A stretch of DNA of 64,000 bases from Asaia bogorensis_B (GCF_900465315.1 NZ_UBIX01000013.1); one strand, 5' to 3'; shown: positions 51,436-61,294, numbered from the stretch's first letter. Notes: a model not told the origin generated them from the letters alone. Made by a program: numbers and translations.

Positions 51436-52002
51436 ATGCCTGCCGAACTGAACGATCTGCTTGACGATCTGACGCGCCGTATGGATGGCGCCCTTGAAAG
51501 CCTGCGTCGTGATCTGTCTGGTCTGCGCTCGGGCCGCGCCAGCCCGAACCTGCTTGAGCCGGTCCGTGTCGAGGCTTATGGCAGTGAAGTGCCGCTCTCT
51601 CAGGTGGGTTCGATCGCCGTTCCTGAAGCACGCATGCTGACGGTTTCGGTCTGGGATCGCGGTCTCGTAGGTGCCGTTGAACGCGCCATCCGTGATGCGG
51701 GTCTCGGCCTCAATCCGGCGGCGGATGGGCAGACCGTGCGCGTGCCGATTCCCCAGCTGACGGAAGAGCGTCGTACCGAATTGGCCCGTGCCGCAGGGCG
51801 CTATGCTGAAAACGGCAAGATTGCCGTGCGCAATGTGCGCCGCGATGGCATGGACCAGATCAAGACGCACGAGAAGAAGAGTGAAATCAGCCAGGACGAC
51901 ATGAAGGTCTGGTCTGACGGTGTTCAGAAGCTGACCGACCAGTACATCAAGAAGGTGGATGATATGCTGGCGGACAAGGAACGCGAGATCAAGCAGGTCT
52001 GA
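51436..52002 (+). CDS. frr: Ribosome recycling factor
   Basis: 188 residues from ATG 51436, with GAAGGAGAG upstream. RRF splits post-termination ribosomes with EF-G. The sequence shows the triple-helix bundle: RRMDGALESLRRDLSGLRSG, RASPNLLEPVRVEAYGSEVP, and PIPQLTEERRTELARAAGRY. The 136-base gap from pyrH contains imperfect GC-rich repeats but no clear terminator. The uppS TTG start is directly after the stop. Confidence 0.96.
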   Translation: MPAELNDLLDDLTRRMDGALESLRRDLSGLRSGRASPNLLEPVRVEAYGSEVPLSQVGSIAVPEARMLTVSVWDRGLVGAVERAIRDAGLGLNPAADGQTVRVPIPQLTEERRTELARAAGRYAENGKIAVRNVRRDGMDQIKTHEKKSEISQDDMKVWSDGVQKLTDQYIKKVDDMLADKEREIKQV

Positions 52003-52779
52003 TTGAAGGCTGTGTCCTCCTCACGCGCTCATACTGCTCCGGCCACAGGGCTGGACCCTGCGACAGTACCTCGCCATGTGGCCGTTATCATGGATGGTAA
52101 CGGGCGCTGGGCGCGTGCGCGCGGCAAGCCTGTCATGGCCGGGCATCGGGCAGGCGCGGAGGCCGTCAGGCGATGTGTGAGGGGGGCAATCACTTCAGGC
52201 GTTCGGTATCTGACCCTCTATGCCTTTTCTTCCGAAAACTGGAACCGCACGTCTGAAGAGGTGTCGGATCTGACGTCACTCTTGCGTTTTTATCTGCGCC
52301 ATAAAGTGGCGGAATTGCACGAGCAGAATGTAAGGCTCGATTTCATCGGTGACTTGTCCCGGTTTGATGCGAGCCTGCGCGACGAAATTGAACGTGCCCG
52401 CACCCTGACAGCACGTAACACACGTCTGACCATGATTCTCGCCCTGTCCTATGGTGCGCGCCATGATGTGCTGAATGCGGCCAAGAAAATGGCTGTCGCA
52501 GCATCAAGAGGGGAGATCGACCTGAATGCGATGGGCGAAGCGACTTTCGGTGAGTTTCTTCAGACCTCGTCATTCCCCGATCCCGATCTGATCGTTCGCA
52601 CGAGTGGAGAGCGTCGCCTGTCGAACTTCCTGCTATGGGAATCGGCCTATGCCGAGCTGGCCTTTCTGGATGTGATGTGGCCTGATTTCGACGAGGGGCA
52701 TTTTACAGCACTGATGAGCGACTTCTCCCGGCGTGAACGCCGCTTTGGTAAACGCCTTGATCCGGATGGCGCGTTGTGA
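52003..52779 (+). CDS. uppS: Undecaprenyl diphosphate synthase
   Basis: 258 residues. The TTG at 52003 follows GCAGG inside frr; a GTG nine bases later is an alternative. The cis-prenyltransferase signatures are HVAVIMDGNGRWARARG with the catalytic Asp, GHRAGAEAV, TLYAFSSENWNR, and DLIVRTSGERRLSNFLLWES with the Arg and Glu region. It makes the C55 lipid carrier for peptidoglycan and LPS O-antigen synthesis. Downstream cdsA starts four bases before its stop. Confidence 0.95.
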   Translation: MKAVSSSRAHTAPATGLDPATVPRHVAVIMDGNGRWARARGKPVMAGHRAGAEAVRRCVRGAITSGVRYLTLYAFSSENWNRTSEEVSDLTSLLRFYLRHKVAELHEQNVRLDFIGDLSRFDASLRDEIERARTLTARNTRLTMILALSYGARHDVLNAAKKMAVAASRGEIDLNAMGEATFGEFLQTSSFPDPDLIVRTSGERRLSNFLLWESAYAELAFLDVMWPDFDEGHFTALMSDFSRRERRFGKRLDPDGAL

Positions 52780-53642
52780 GCCAACAGAATTCTGCCTCGC
52801 GCTGGTCTGATCTTCGTCTGCGTCTTATCTCGGCCGCGATTATCGTACCGGTGGCCGCTCTTTGCATCCTGGCAGGCGGGCTCGCCTATCGCGGCATGAT
52901 CCTGCTTGTCAGCCTCGGTCTCGTCTATGAGGCCATGGCAATGGCTGGGCTACGGTGGGGGCGGGGGGCGCTTCACTGGCGAGGTTGGCTCTTGCTCGCC
53001 TGGCCCCTGGCTGCGCTTCTTGCTGCCATGCAGGGTGAATGGCGTGTCGCGTTTGCTCTGGTGTTTGCTGCAGGGATCTTCGGGGCCGCGCAATGGGCAT
53101 GTGTCGCCGTGGCTGCACTTAGTGGTTTGTCCCTGTTCTGGCTGCGCGAACCACCGTATGGGGCTATACTTGTTCTGTTTGTGGTGGCGGTTGTCATTGC
53201 AAGCGACAGCGGTGCTTATCTGGCAGGGCGAGTTTTCGGCGGTGCAAAACTGGCACCGCGTATTTCGCCCGGCAAGACGCGTTCCGGTGCGGTCGGTGGA
53301 TTGATCGCTGCAGGACTGCTGGGCATGCTCGTTGTGCTGAGCAGCGGCATCGGCTCTCCGTTGGGCGGGCTGATATGGGGTATGATTCTTGGCTTTGCCT
53401 CGCAATCAGGTGACCTTGCAGAGAGCGCGGCCAAACGACGCGTTGGCATCAAGGATTCCGGCAAGCTCATACCCGGCCATGGTGGTTTGCTCGACCGTTT
53501 CGACGGCCTCCTGGCGGCGGCGCCCTTGGCCGCTCTGGTCTCCCTTTGCGTCCCCGAGCAGATCTTCTGGAATGCCACACCGCACGACATCTTCGCAGCA
53601 TTGACGCATTTCTTCGTTTCATCTTCCGCTTCATCGCATTGA
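52776..53642 (+). CDS. cdsA: Phosphatidate cytidylyltransferase
   Basis: 288 residues from a GTG that overlaps the uppS stop. About eight membrane helices. The family signature is complete near the C-terminus: SAAKRRVGIKDSGKLIPGHG continuing to GLLDRFDG, with the Lys, Asp and Gly-His-Gly residues of the CDP-alcohol-forming enzymes. It makes CDP-diacylglycerol from phosphatidate and CTP for all phospholipid synthesis. Standard position between uppS and dxr. Confidence 0.95.
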   Translation: MSQQNSASRWSDLRLRLISAAIIVPVAALCILAGGLAYRGMILLVSLGLVYEAMAMAGLRWGRGALHWRGWLLLAWPLAALLAAMQGEWRVAFALVFAAGIFGAAQWACVAVAALSGLSLFWLREPPYGAILVLFVVAVVIASDSGAYLAGRVFGGAKLAPRISPGKTRSGAVGGLIAAGLLGMLVVLSSGIGSPLGGLIWGMILGFASQSGDLAESAAKRRVGIKDSGKLIPGHGGLLDRFDGLLAAAPLAALVSLCVPEQIFWNATPHDIFAALTHFFVSSSASSH

Positions 53643-53661
53643 TCTGGAGTTCCCTGAGATC

Positions 53662-54864
53662 ATGACCGCCTCACCACGCAGCATCACCGTTCTTGGCAGC
53701 ACTGGCAGTATTGGCTGCTCGACGATCGATCTCCTGCTGGCTGAACCGGCACGTTTCCAGATCCGGGCGCTTGTCGGCGGCCGCAATGTAGCGCTGCTGG
53801 CAGAGCAGGCCATTGCCCTGCGCGCCGAGATTGCTGTCATCAACGACGAGGCCCTGCTCGACGAATTACGCGACCGCCTGAAAGGTAGTGGTGTGCGGGC
53901 TGCGGGTGGACGTCAGGCTGTCATTGAGGCGGCTGCGATGGAGGCTGACTGGACCATGGCCGCCATTACAGGGGCTGCGGGACTTGAGCCGACTTTGGCT
54001 GCAACGCGTAATGGCCGCGCCATCGCTCTGGCCAACAAGGAAGCGCTTGTCAGCGCCGGTGACGTCATGCTTCGCGAGGTTGCCGCAGCAGGGGCGACCC
54101 TTCTGCCGGTTGATTCCGAGCATAACGCCATCTTCCAGAGCCTGACAGGTAGCCCGATCGAGAGCGTGGAGAAGATCGTACTCACGGCGTCTGGCGGCCC
54201 GTTCCGCTGCGCCTCGATTGAAACCATGCGTGCGGCAACGCCCGAACATGCTCTGAAGCATCCGACATGGAGCATGGGGGCCAAGATCACGATCGACTCC
54301 GCGTCGATGGCCAATAAAGGCCTGGAGGTGATCGAGGCCGCTCGCATCTTCGGCCTGAGCAACGAGCAGATCGACGTGCTGGTTCACCCTCAATCGGCTG
54401 TTCATGGCATGGTGCAGTTCCGCGATGGCAGCCTGATTGCACAGCTGGGTGCGCCCGATATGCGCGTGCCTATCGCCAACACCCTGGCCTGGCCCGACCG
54501 GATGCAGACCAACGCGCCGCGTCTGGATCTGGCTGCGCTCGCCCGTCTGGATTTTGAAGCGCCCGACGAGGTACGCTTCCCCGCGCTACGTCTGGCCCGT
54601 GAGGCGCTTTGTGCCGGGGCAGCGTCGCCAACCATATTCTCTGCTGCCAATGAAATCGCCGTTGAGGCGTTTCTTGGCCGTCGCATTGGCTTCCTCGGGA
54701 TCGGTGACACGATTGCCTATGCGATGGACAAGCTCGGGGCACCTACACTCGATACGCTCGATGAGGTGCTGCACTGGGATGCGGAAGCCCGCCGGGTAGC
54801 AGAGGTTTTCGTGTCGCGTGAGCGCAGCAATTCCCTGAACGGTGCGGAGACGCTTCATGCATGA
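53662..54864 (+). CDS. dxr: 1-deoxy-D-xylulose-5-phosphate reductoisomerase
   Basis: 400 residues. The NADPH motif is VLGSTGSIGCSTIDLL; IALANKEALVSAGDVM, LPVDSEHNAIFQSL, and the metal ligands around STASGGPFR-type LTASGGPFRC follow. SMANKGLEVIEAARIFGL and PQSAVHGMVQF belong to the dimer and active-site flap. It is the second enzyme of the MEP isoprenoid pathway, supplying precursors to the neighbouring uppS. rseP begins eight bases before its stop. Confidence 0.96.
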   Translation: MTASPRSITVLGSTGSIGCSTIDLLLAEPARFQIRALVGGRNVALLAEQAIALRAEIAVINDEALLDELRDRLKGSGVRAAGGRQAVIEAAAMEADWTMAAITGAAGLEPTLAATRNGRAIALANKEALVSAGDVMLREVAAAGATLLPVDSEHNAIFQSLTGSPIESVEKIVLTASGGPFRCASIETMRAATPEHALKHPTWSMGAKITIDSASMANKGLEVIEAARIFGLSNEQIDVLVHPQSAVHGMVQFRDGSLIAQLGAPDMRVPIANTLAWPDRMQTNAPRLDLAALARLDFEAPDEVRFPALRLAREALCAGAASPTIFSAANEIAVEAFLGRRIGFLGIGDTIAYAMDKLGAPTLDTLDEVLHWDAEARRVAEVFVSRERSNSLNGAETLHA

Positions 54865-55942
54865 ATTTGCGGTGACGATCCTTGCTTTCGCCCTCATTCT
54901 GGGGGTGCTCGTTTTTGTGCATGAAATGGGGCACTATCTCGCCGCGCGCTGGCGCGGTGTTAAGGTGGATACATTCTCGATCGGTTTTGGTCCTGCGCTT
55001 TATCGCTGGCACGATCGTACGGGTACGGAATGGCGCATTTCAGCCATTCCGCTTGGTGGTTTCGTCAAGCCGCATGGATTTGAAGACCCTGAGGACGCGA
55101 CGCCTGAGCAAAGAGCCTCCTGGATTCCTGGCCAGACATTTCACGACAAGCCAGTTGGCTCGCGCATGCTGGTCATTGTCATGGGGCCTGTATTCAATTT
55201 CGTTTTCGCCATCCTGCTTTTCACCGCGCTTTATGTCGCAGTTGGCAAGCCTGAGCTGAAGAATGAAATCGCACAGGTTGTACCTCATAGCGCGGCAGAG
55301 AAGGCTGGATTGCAGAAGGGCGATGTCATCACCCGTCTGGGCTCACTGGACGTCTTCAACTTTGCCGATATTCAGGCTCACGCCGTCAAGATGCCGGGCG
55401 AAAAGACAACCCTGGGCATTCACCGCGGCGATCAGGATCTCAGTCTGCCGATCACGCTGGATCGTGTGCCGGGCAAGCTCGGCGCCCCCGACACGGGCAG
55501 CATAGGCATCATGGCGCAGCTGGTACCAGGCAAGCCGATGGGTTTTGCAAGCGCCTTCACAGCCGGACTACACGAAACCTGGCTTGTTTCTGTGCAGACC
55601 CTGCAAGGTGTCTGGCAGATCATTACGGGTCACCGCAGTGCGCGGGAGCTGGGTGGAACGATCCGGATTGCGCAGCTTTCGGGACAGGTAGCGCATTATG
55701 GCTTTGCCAGCATCCTTTCCTTCATGGCCCTGCTCTCGATCAATCTCGGGTTGATCAATCTTTTCCCCATTCCTCTGCTCGATGGCGGGCGCCTCGTGTT
55801 TTATGTGGCTGAGGCGGTCCGGGGTAAGCCCGTGTCACGCAAGGTGCAGGAGATCAGCTATCAGGCTGGCTTCGCTATTATCGCAGCGCTCTTCCTGTTT
55901 TCCACCTTCAACGATCTATCGAATCTCGGTCTGTTTCGATAG
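54857..55942 (+). CDS. rseP: Site-2 zinc protease RseP
   Basis: 361 residues from ATG 54857, overlapping the dxr stop by eight bases, with GGAGA upstream. The zinc site is LVFVHEMGHYLAARW in helix 1, and the second ligand motif is LFPIPLLDGGRLVFY. A PDZ domain lies between (PHSAAEKAGLQKGDVITRLG). Four membrane helices. RseP cleaves anti-sigma and signal-peptide remnants in the inner membrane. A single PDZ is visible; the E. coli protein has two, so this is the shorter type common outside the enterics. Confidence 0.95.
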   Translation: MHEFAVTILAFALILGVLVFVHEMGHYLAARWRGVKVDTFSIGFGPALYRWHDRTGTEWRISAIPLGGFVKPHGFEDPEDATPEQRASWIPGQTFHDKPVGSRMLVIVMGPVFNFVFAILLFTALYVAVGKPELKNEIAQVVPHSAAEKAGLQKGDVITRLGSLDVFNFADIQAHAVKMPGEKTTLGIHRGDQDLSLPITLDRVPGKLGAPDTGSIGIMAQLVPGKPMGFASAFTAGLHETWLVSVQTLQGVWQIITGHRSARELGGTIRIAQLSGQVAHYGFASILSFMALLSINLGLINLFPIPLLDGGRLVFYVAEAVRGKPVSRKVQEISYQAGFAIIAALFLFSTFNDLSNLGLFR

Positions 55943-56134
55943 GAAAACGCTGAGCGCGGCCACGCCTGACACAGAGTGTTACGACACTTCATCAGGCGGG
56001 GCGCTTGCTCAGGGGGGATAAACCGGATACGTCCGGGGAAGCGGGGCTGGATTAGGCCGTCGCTTCGTTGCATAAATTTAAATTGTCTGAAATAAACCTT
56101 CACGTCGGGTTGATGAAGTTAAGGAACGTCCGTC

Positions 56135-58567
56135 TTGTCAGGTAAACGCCTCGTTCTTCTTGCTTCGGTTTGCATACTCCCTGTTTGGGCAGGGAAGGCC
56201 GAGGCCCAGAAAACCCGCCGTCCGTCGCATCACCACGCAGCCGCCCCACGGCAGGCCAACGGGCAGATGATCGAGGCGATCGACGTGAAGGGTAACACCC
56301 GCATCGAAACCAGCACCGTGCTCTCCTATATGGTGGTGCAGCCCGGTGACCGTTTCAACCAGGACGATCTCGATCGTTCGCTCAAGACGCTGTATGCGAC
56401 CGGCCTGTTCAAGGACGTTACACTGCGCCGCACGGGCGGCACGCTGACCGTGGACCTCGTAGAGAACCCTATCGTCAATCGCATCGCCTTTGAGGGCAAT
56501 CATGCGGTGAAGGATGAGGATCTGCGCAAGGAAATCGCCATGCGACCGCGCGCCGTGTTCTCCTCGCAGGCGGCAGCGGCTGATCGTCAGAAGCTGCTCG
56601 ATCTTTATGCCTCGAAGGCCCGTTTCGGGGCGACCGTTACGCCGCAGATCATCAAGCTGTCGCATAACCGTGTCGATGTGATCTTCAAGATCAACGAAGC
56701 GCGCCAGACCCTGATCAACAAGGTCGTGTTCGTCGGCAACAAGGCGTTCAGCGAAGCCCGTCTTGCCTCTGTGATCTCGTCCAAGGAGACCGAGTGGTAT
56801 CGCTTCTTCTCCTCATCGGATGAATATAACCCCGAGCGTGTGAAGTACGATGCCGAATTGCTGCGTCGCTTCTATCTGCATAATGGTTATGTCGATTTCC
56901 ACATGATCAATGCGACGGGTGAACTCTCACCTGACCGCAAGAACTTCATCATCACCTTCACGGTGGATGAGGGGCCGCGTTATCGCATTGGCAAGATGGA
57001 TGTGCGTTCCAGCCTTCGTCACGTCGAAGGGAAGGATCTCAAGCAGTACATCGATCTGTTCCCGCACCAGTGGTACGATGGCACAGCCATCCAGAACAAC
57101 GTGACGGGTATGCAGGAGCGTCTGCAGGCGACAGGCCATCCCTTTGCGATGGTACGTTCCGAGATTGCCCGCAACCCTGAAAAACGCATTGTCGATCTGC
57201 TGTTCGATGTGAACGAAGGGCCGCATGTCTATGTCGAGCGCATCGATATCAACGGCAACACCGTTACGAAGGACAAGGTCATCCGTCGTGCGCTGCCCAT
57301 GGCAGAGGGCGACCCGTACACCCCGTTCGATCGCAAGTATTCCAAGGCTGCGCTTCAGGATCTCGGCTATTTCAGCACGGTTTCCGTTGACCAGACCCAG
57401 GGTTCGGCACCGGACAAGGTGAACGTTGCGGCCAATGTGGTTGAGAAGCCGACCGGCGAATTTTCGCTTGGTGGTGGTTACTCGACCGACGTGGGTATTC
57501 TCGGTAACGGCTCGGTCAAGCAGCATAACCTGCTTGGCACGGGCATGGATGCCGGCATCTCCGGAACGGTTGCGTATTATCAGAAGCAGGTCGATCTCTC
57601 GCTGACCGATCCCTACTTCCTGAACCGCAATATCGTTGCTGGCATCGATATCTTCGGCATCGAGAATAACTATCAGACCTATCAGTCCTATAAAGAGGGC
57701 CGTTATGGTATGACGCTGCGCATGGGGTATTCGTATAACAATTACCTCTCGCAATCCTGGAGCTACTCGCTGATCGATCGTCGTGTCGGCAACATCTTCA
57801 GCCAGAGCGATATCGAGACCTACGGCTATCAGTATGTCCCGTCCTATTACGTGCAGGATTCGGCAGGCTGGTCGTTGCTCTCGCAGCTGAGCACCACACT
57901 GACCTATGACCGTCGTGATAACCGCATGCGCCCGCGCAAGGGCTATGTGCTGAACCTGAGCGGCGATTTCGCCGGTGTGGGTGGCGACGTGAAGTATCTG
58001 CGCGCCAAGTTCGACGGTCAGTATTATGTGCCGCTCGATTCCGTGACCGGTAACCATGACTGGGGTCTGCAGTTCAAGGGCGGCGTCGGCTACATGGGCG
58101 ACTGGTCCAAGAGCAGCAATGTCAGCATTATCGACAACTTCTATCTTGGTGGCGAAAACCTCCGCGGCTTCCTGCAGGGTGGTGCCGGTCCGCGTACGGG
58201 CCATACAAGCATCGATAACCCGCTACCGGGTCAGGAAGATCTGATCGGTGGTCGCTTCATCTACACGGCGTCTGCCCAGCTCAACTTCCCGCTGCCCATG
58301 GGTGAGGATGTTGGTATTTCCGGACGTTACTTTGTCGATGCCGGTAGCCTTGCAGGGCTGCGCGTCAAGAATCTCTACACCAACCCCGCGCAGGCCAGAT
58401 ACACGCCTGTCACGGGTAACACGCTCACACCGCGTGTCACCACGGGTCTCGGTATCTCCTGGAAGAGCCCGTTTGGCCTCGTGAATATCGACGCCGCCGT
58501 GCCGATCCGCAAGTCGCGCAACGACCGTCTCTACCCGATCCGTTTCGGCTTCGGGCAGCAATTCTGA
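56135..58567 (+). CDS. bamA: Outer-membrane assembly factor BamA
   Basis: 810 residues. The start is TTG 56135, nine bases after AAGGA; no ATG is available nearby in this frame. Signal peptide with AEA-Q cleavage. Five POTRA domains are readable from VKGNTRIETSTVLSYM, FEGNHAVKDEDLRKEIAM, KVVFVGNKAFSEARL, and IDINGNTVTKDKVIRRALPM. The barrel starts near residue 430 (EFSLGGGYSTDVG) and includes the conserved GGENLRGF/VRGF-type motif, ending in the terminal Phe (RFGFGQQF). It inserts outer-membrane proteins. Confidence 0.96.
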   Translation: MSGKRLVLLASVCILPVWAGKAEAQKTRRPSHHHAAAPRQANGQMIEAIDVKGNTRIETSTVLSYMVVQPGDRFNQDDLDRSLKTLYATGLFKDVTLRRTGGTLTVDLVENPIVNRIAFEGNHAVKDEDLRKEIAMRPRAVFSSQAAAADRQKLLDLYASKARFGATVTPQIIKLSHNRVDVIFKINEARQTLINKVVFVGNKAFSEARLASVISSKETEWYRFFSSSDEYNPERVKYDAELLRRFYLHNGYVDFHMINATGELSPDRKNFIITFTVDEGPRYRIGKMDVRSSLRHVEGKDLKQYIDLFPHQWYDGTAIQNNVTGMQERLQATGHPFAMVRSEIARNPEKRIVDLLFDVNEGPHVYVERIDINGNTVTKDKVIRRALPMAEGDPYTPFDRKYSKAALQDLGYFSTVSVDQTQGSAPDKVNVAANVVEKPTGEFSLGGGYSTDVGILGNGSVKQHNLLGTGMDAGISGTVAYYQKQVDLSLTDPYFLNRNIVAGIDIFGIENNYQTYQSYKEGRYGMTLRMGYSYNNYLSQSWSYSLIDRRVGNIFSQSDIETYGYQYVPSYYVQDSAGWSLLSQLSTTLTYDRRDNRMRPRKGYVLNLSGDFAGVGGDVKYLRAKFDGQYYVPLDSVTGNHDWGLQFKGGVGYMGDWSKSSNVSIIDNFYLGGENLRGFLQGGAGPRTGHTSIDNPLPGQEDLIGGRFIYTASAQLNFPLPMGEDVGISGRYFVDAGSLAGLRVKNLYTNPAQARYTPVTGNTLTPRVTTGLGISWKSPFGLVNIDAAVPIRKSRNDRLYPIRFGFGQQF

Positions 58568-58638
58568 TCTCCGCTTACCGCTCTGTGCTATCGCCCGCCA
58601 AGAAGGCGATAGCCACCCGGTCTTGAACAGAGGTTTCC

Positions 58639-59550
58639 ATGTCCATTTTCTCGGTAGCCCGTCTCGTGGCTGCTTCGGCATTGCTCGCTTCCGTCAGCCT
58701 GCCGAGCCTGGCCCAGGCACAATCTGCCCAGAACGCCTCCGGCAACGGTGGCTGGTTCGTCCCCAAGACAGCCCAGCAGCCGGCTCCTGCCGCGCCGCAT
58801 CCGGTTCGTCGCGTTCCTGTTGCGCAGCCTGTGGCGCAGGATTCTGACGAGCCGATGCAGCAGCCGGAAACACCGCCCGTTCTGCCTCAGCCCCCTATTC
58901 CTGACTCGCCCGATCTGCCCAAGGCTGCACCGCCGCCGGCCGCCCTGCTTGGCGTGATCAGCATTCCGACTGTCATGCGTCTCTCCAGCGCGGCCGCCGA
59001 GGCACAGCGTGTTCTGGGCGAGCGCCGCGACAAGCTCGCCGCCGCGGCCCAGAAGGAGCAGGCTGGCTGGCGCGCCGAGCAGCAGAAGCTGCAGGAAAGC
59101 GCCCGCACGCTGACTTCAGAACAGATTCAGCTGCGTGAGCGTCACCTGCAGGAGCGTCGCGCCAAGGCGCAGCGTGACTTCGCCAATCGCGCTCGCATCA
59201 TTCAGGAAGCGGCCAACGTTTCCCTGAACCAGATCGAGCGTGAGCTGGTCCGTATCGTGCGTCAGGTTGCTGCATCCCACAGCATGAACCTCGTTCTGCA
59301 TAGCGAACAGGTCGCCCTGCATGTCGATGGTCAGGACATCACGGAAGAGACAGCCAAGGTTCTGAACAAGATCCTGCCGCATGTCTTTATTCCGGCTGAG
59401 GATGTCGATCCTGAAGTGCTAGCGAAGTCGGGCAAGATGCCGACCACTGCGGATGAAGATACGAACTCGCAGGTCGGTCCGGGCCCTGCAGCAACGCCGG
59501 ATGCTTCTGCGCCGCAAGCTGCTCCTGCCTCCATCCTCAGAAAGCACTGA
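58639..59550 (+). CDS. OmpH/Skp-family periplasmic chaperone-like protein
   Basis: 303 residues, longer than Skp (about 160) because of added low-complexity ends. Signal peptide with AQA cleavage (SLAQAQ). Residues about 30-105 are Pro- and Gln-rich. The OmpH core runs from about 108 to 240: GVISIPTVMRLSSAAAEAQR, a long coiled coil through LQESARTLTSEQIQLRERHL, and NLVLHSEQVALH. The tail is Ala- and Pro-rich. Skp carries unfolded outer-membrane proteins to BamA; the position directly after bamA supports that role. Divergent enough that I leave the symbol blank. Confidence 0.88.
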   Translation: MSIFSVARLVAASALLASVSLPSLAQAQSAQNASGNGGWFVPKTAQQPAPAAPHPVRRVPVAQPVAQDSDEPMQQPETPPVLPQPPIPDSPDLPKAAPPPAALLGVISIPTVMRLSSAAAEAQRVLGERRDKLAAAAQKEQAGWRAEQQKLQESARTLTSEQIQLRERHLQERRAKAQRDFANRARIIQEAANVSLNQIERELVRIVRQVAASHSMNLVLHSEQVALHVDGQDITEETAKVLNKILPHVFIPAEDVDPEVLAKSGKMPTTADEDTNSQVGPGPAATPDASAPQAAPASILRKH

Positions 59551-59556
59551 TCAGTC

Positions 59557-60618
59557 ATGACGCTTTCCCTGCCAGACGCTCTTCCCGGCGACCCCCGCTT
59601 CTTTGGGCGTCAGGGACCATTTTCAATCCAGACGCTTGCCGAGTGGGCGGATGCCGAGATTGTGGGGCAGGGTGAGGCAGGTCAGCGCATGTTGCGTGGT
59701 GTGGCGCCCCTCCAGGCGGCCACCGCGCAGGAAGTGAGCTTTCTGGATAACAGGCGCTATCTGCCGCTCTTGGCAGAAACCAGGGCGGGTGCCGTCATTC
59801 TTGCACCGGCTTTCAAGGACAAGCTTCCAGAGGGCGTTGTCGGGCTGGTCAGCAAGTCACCTTACCTTGCCTGGGCTCGTATCGCCGCCCGTTTCCACCC
59901 GGTGCCCCCATCGCGTCCCGGCGTGCATGCGACGGCGTTTGTCGATGAAAGCGCTGTCCTGGGAGAGGGCGTCGAGATTGGCCCATTCGCAACGATCGGC
60001 GCCAATGTGCAGATCGGGGCAGGGAGCGTCATCGGTTCTCACGCCGATGTGGCACAGGGTGTCGTGATTGGCGCATCGTGCCGCATCGGCGCGCATGTCT
60101 CACTGTCTCATGCCATTCTTGATGATCGTGTCACCCTGTATCCGGGTGCGCGTATCGGACAGGACGGCTTCGGCTTTGCTGTCGGACCGGCCGGGTTCGA
60201 GACCGTCCCACAGCTGGGACGAGTCATCCTGGGTCATGATGTCGAGATCGGTGCAAACTCGACCATCGACCGTGGTTCCATGCGCGACACTGTAATCGGG
60301 GCGGGAACGCGCATCGATAATCTTGTCCAGATTGGCCACAATGCTCAGCTTGGTCGTTGCTGTATTGTGGTATCGCAGGCCGGCATTTCCGGTTCGACGG
60401 AGCTGGGCGACTTTGTCACGATCGCCGCTCAGGCTGGTCTGATCGGTCATATCAAGATCGGCGAAAAGGCCCGTATCGGCGCACAATGCGGTGTAATGTC
60501 GGATGTTGAGGCTGGTGCAGATGTTATTGGCAGCCCGGCCATGCCCTTCCGCGAGTTTTTCCGCAATGTTGCCTTTCTGCGCAGACTGGCCAAGAAGGAC
60601 GGCAAGCCCGACGCCTGA
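59557..60618 (+). CDS. lpxD: UDP-3-O-acylglucosamine N-acyltransferase
   Basis: 353 residues. An N-terminal uridine-binding domain (VSFLDNRRYLPLL) is followed by a left-handed beta helix made of hexapeptide repeats from about residue 125 (AVLGEGVEIGPFATIGANVQ, IGAGSVIGSHADVAQG). The catalytic His is probably in IGHNAQLGRC, and DGFGFAVGP is typical of LpxD. It adds the second acyl chain to the lipid A precursor. It follows the ompH-like gene by six bases, as in the classic bamA-skp-lpxD order. Confidence 0.95.
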   Translation: MTLSLPDALPGDPRFFGRQGPFSIQTLAEWADAEIVGQGEAGQRMLRGVAPLQAATAQEVSFLDNRRYLPLLAETRAGAVILAPAFKDKLPEGVVGLVSKSPYLAWARIAARFHPVPPSRPGVHATAFVDESAVLGEGVEIGPFATIGANVQIGAGSVIGSHADVAQGVVIGASCRIGAHVSLSHAILDDRVTLYPGARIGQDGFGFAVGPAGFETVPQLGRVILGHDVEIGANSTIDRGSMRDTVIGAGTRIDNLVQIGHNAQLGRCCIVVSQAGISGSTELGDFVTIAAQAGLIGHIKIGEKARIGAQCGVMSDVEAGADVIGSPAMPFREFFRNVAFLRRLAKKDGKPDA

Positions 60619-60745
60619 GCACCATCGGTCGGGCAGTGGTCATGACTACAGAGTTTTGCTAGAAGCAGGCGGACACGTTAAACCTGTTGTCATGTAACTG
60701 ACAATTGGGCGCGGTTGGCAGGGCTGACCCGCTCAGGAACGAGAA

Positions 60746-61285
60746 GTGAGCAGAACATTGGACGCCTCTGCGGAAGAGAAAAACAAGGAAGTAACGGCGC
60801 AGGCCGGCACGGCTGACAACGGAGCAGCCGAGGTCGCGACGGTGGATATCGAGGCTATCGATATCATGCGTATCATGGCCGCTATCCCGCATCGCTACCC
60901 CTTCCTGATGATCGACAAGATGGTCGATATCAAGCTTGGTGAGTCGGCAACCGGCATCAAGAACGTCACCATCAACGAGCCTTTTTTCACCGGGCATTTT
61001 CCGGCGCAGCCCGTCATGCCGGGCGTGCTCATTGTAGAAGCCATGGCCCAGACAGCGGCAACGCTGGTCGTTCTGACACTGGGTGAGGCTTTTGAAGGCA
61101 AGCTCGTCTATTTCATGACAATCGAGGGTGCCAAGTTCCGCCGGCCGGTCGGCCCCGGTGACCAGCTGCACATCACTGTCGTGAAGGAGCGTGCCCGCGC
61201 CAATGTGTGGCGTTTCAAGGGCGTTGCACGCGTCGATGGCGTGTCGGTTGCCGAGGCGACCTTCAGCGCCATGATCATGGGTTAA
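60746..61285 (+). CDS. fabZ: 3-hydroxyacyl-[ACP] dehydratase FabZ
   Basis: 179 residues from a GTG at 60746; the first 30 residues (DASAEEKNKEVTAQAGTADN) are extra and acidic compared with E. coli FabZ, so a later start cannot be excluded. Hot-dog fold. The catalytic His lies in FFTGHFPAQPVMPGVLIVEA and the acidic partner in the same VEAMAQ helix. PHRYPFLMIDKMV is the N-terminal signature. It makes trans-2-enoyl-ACP for fatty acids and sits between lpxD and lpxA as in most proteobacteria. Confidence 0.94.
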   Translation: MSRTLDASAEEKNKEVTAQAGTADNGAAEVATVDIEAIDIMRIMAAIPHRYPFLMIDKMVDIKLGESATGIKNVTINEPFFTGHFPAQPVMPGVLIVEAMAQTAATLVVLTLGEAFEGKLVYFMTIEGAKFRRPVGPGDQLHITVVKERARANVWRFKGVARVDGVSVAEATFSAMIMG

Positions 61286-61294
61286 AACAGCTTC

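Noticed and set aside
56927..58204. 425-codon minus-strand frame opposite bamA
   Set aside because: Antisense to a complete, highly biased bamA gene; no ribosome site and no recognisable family.
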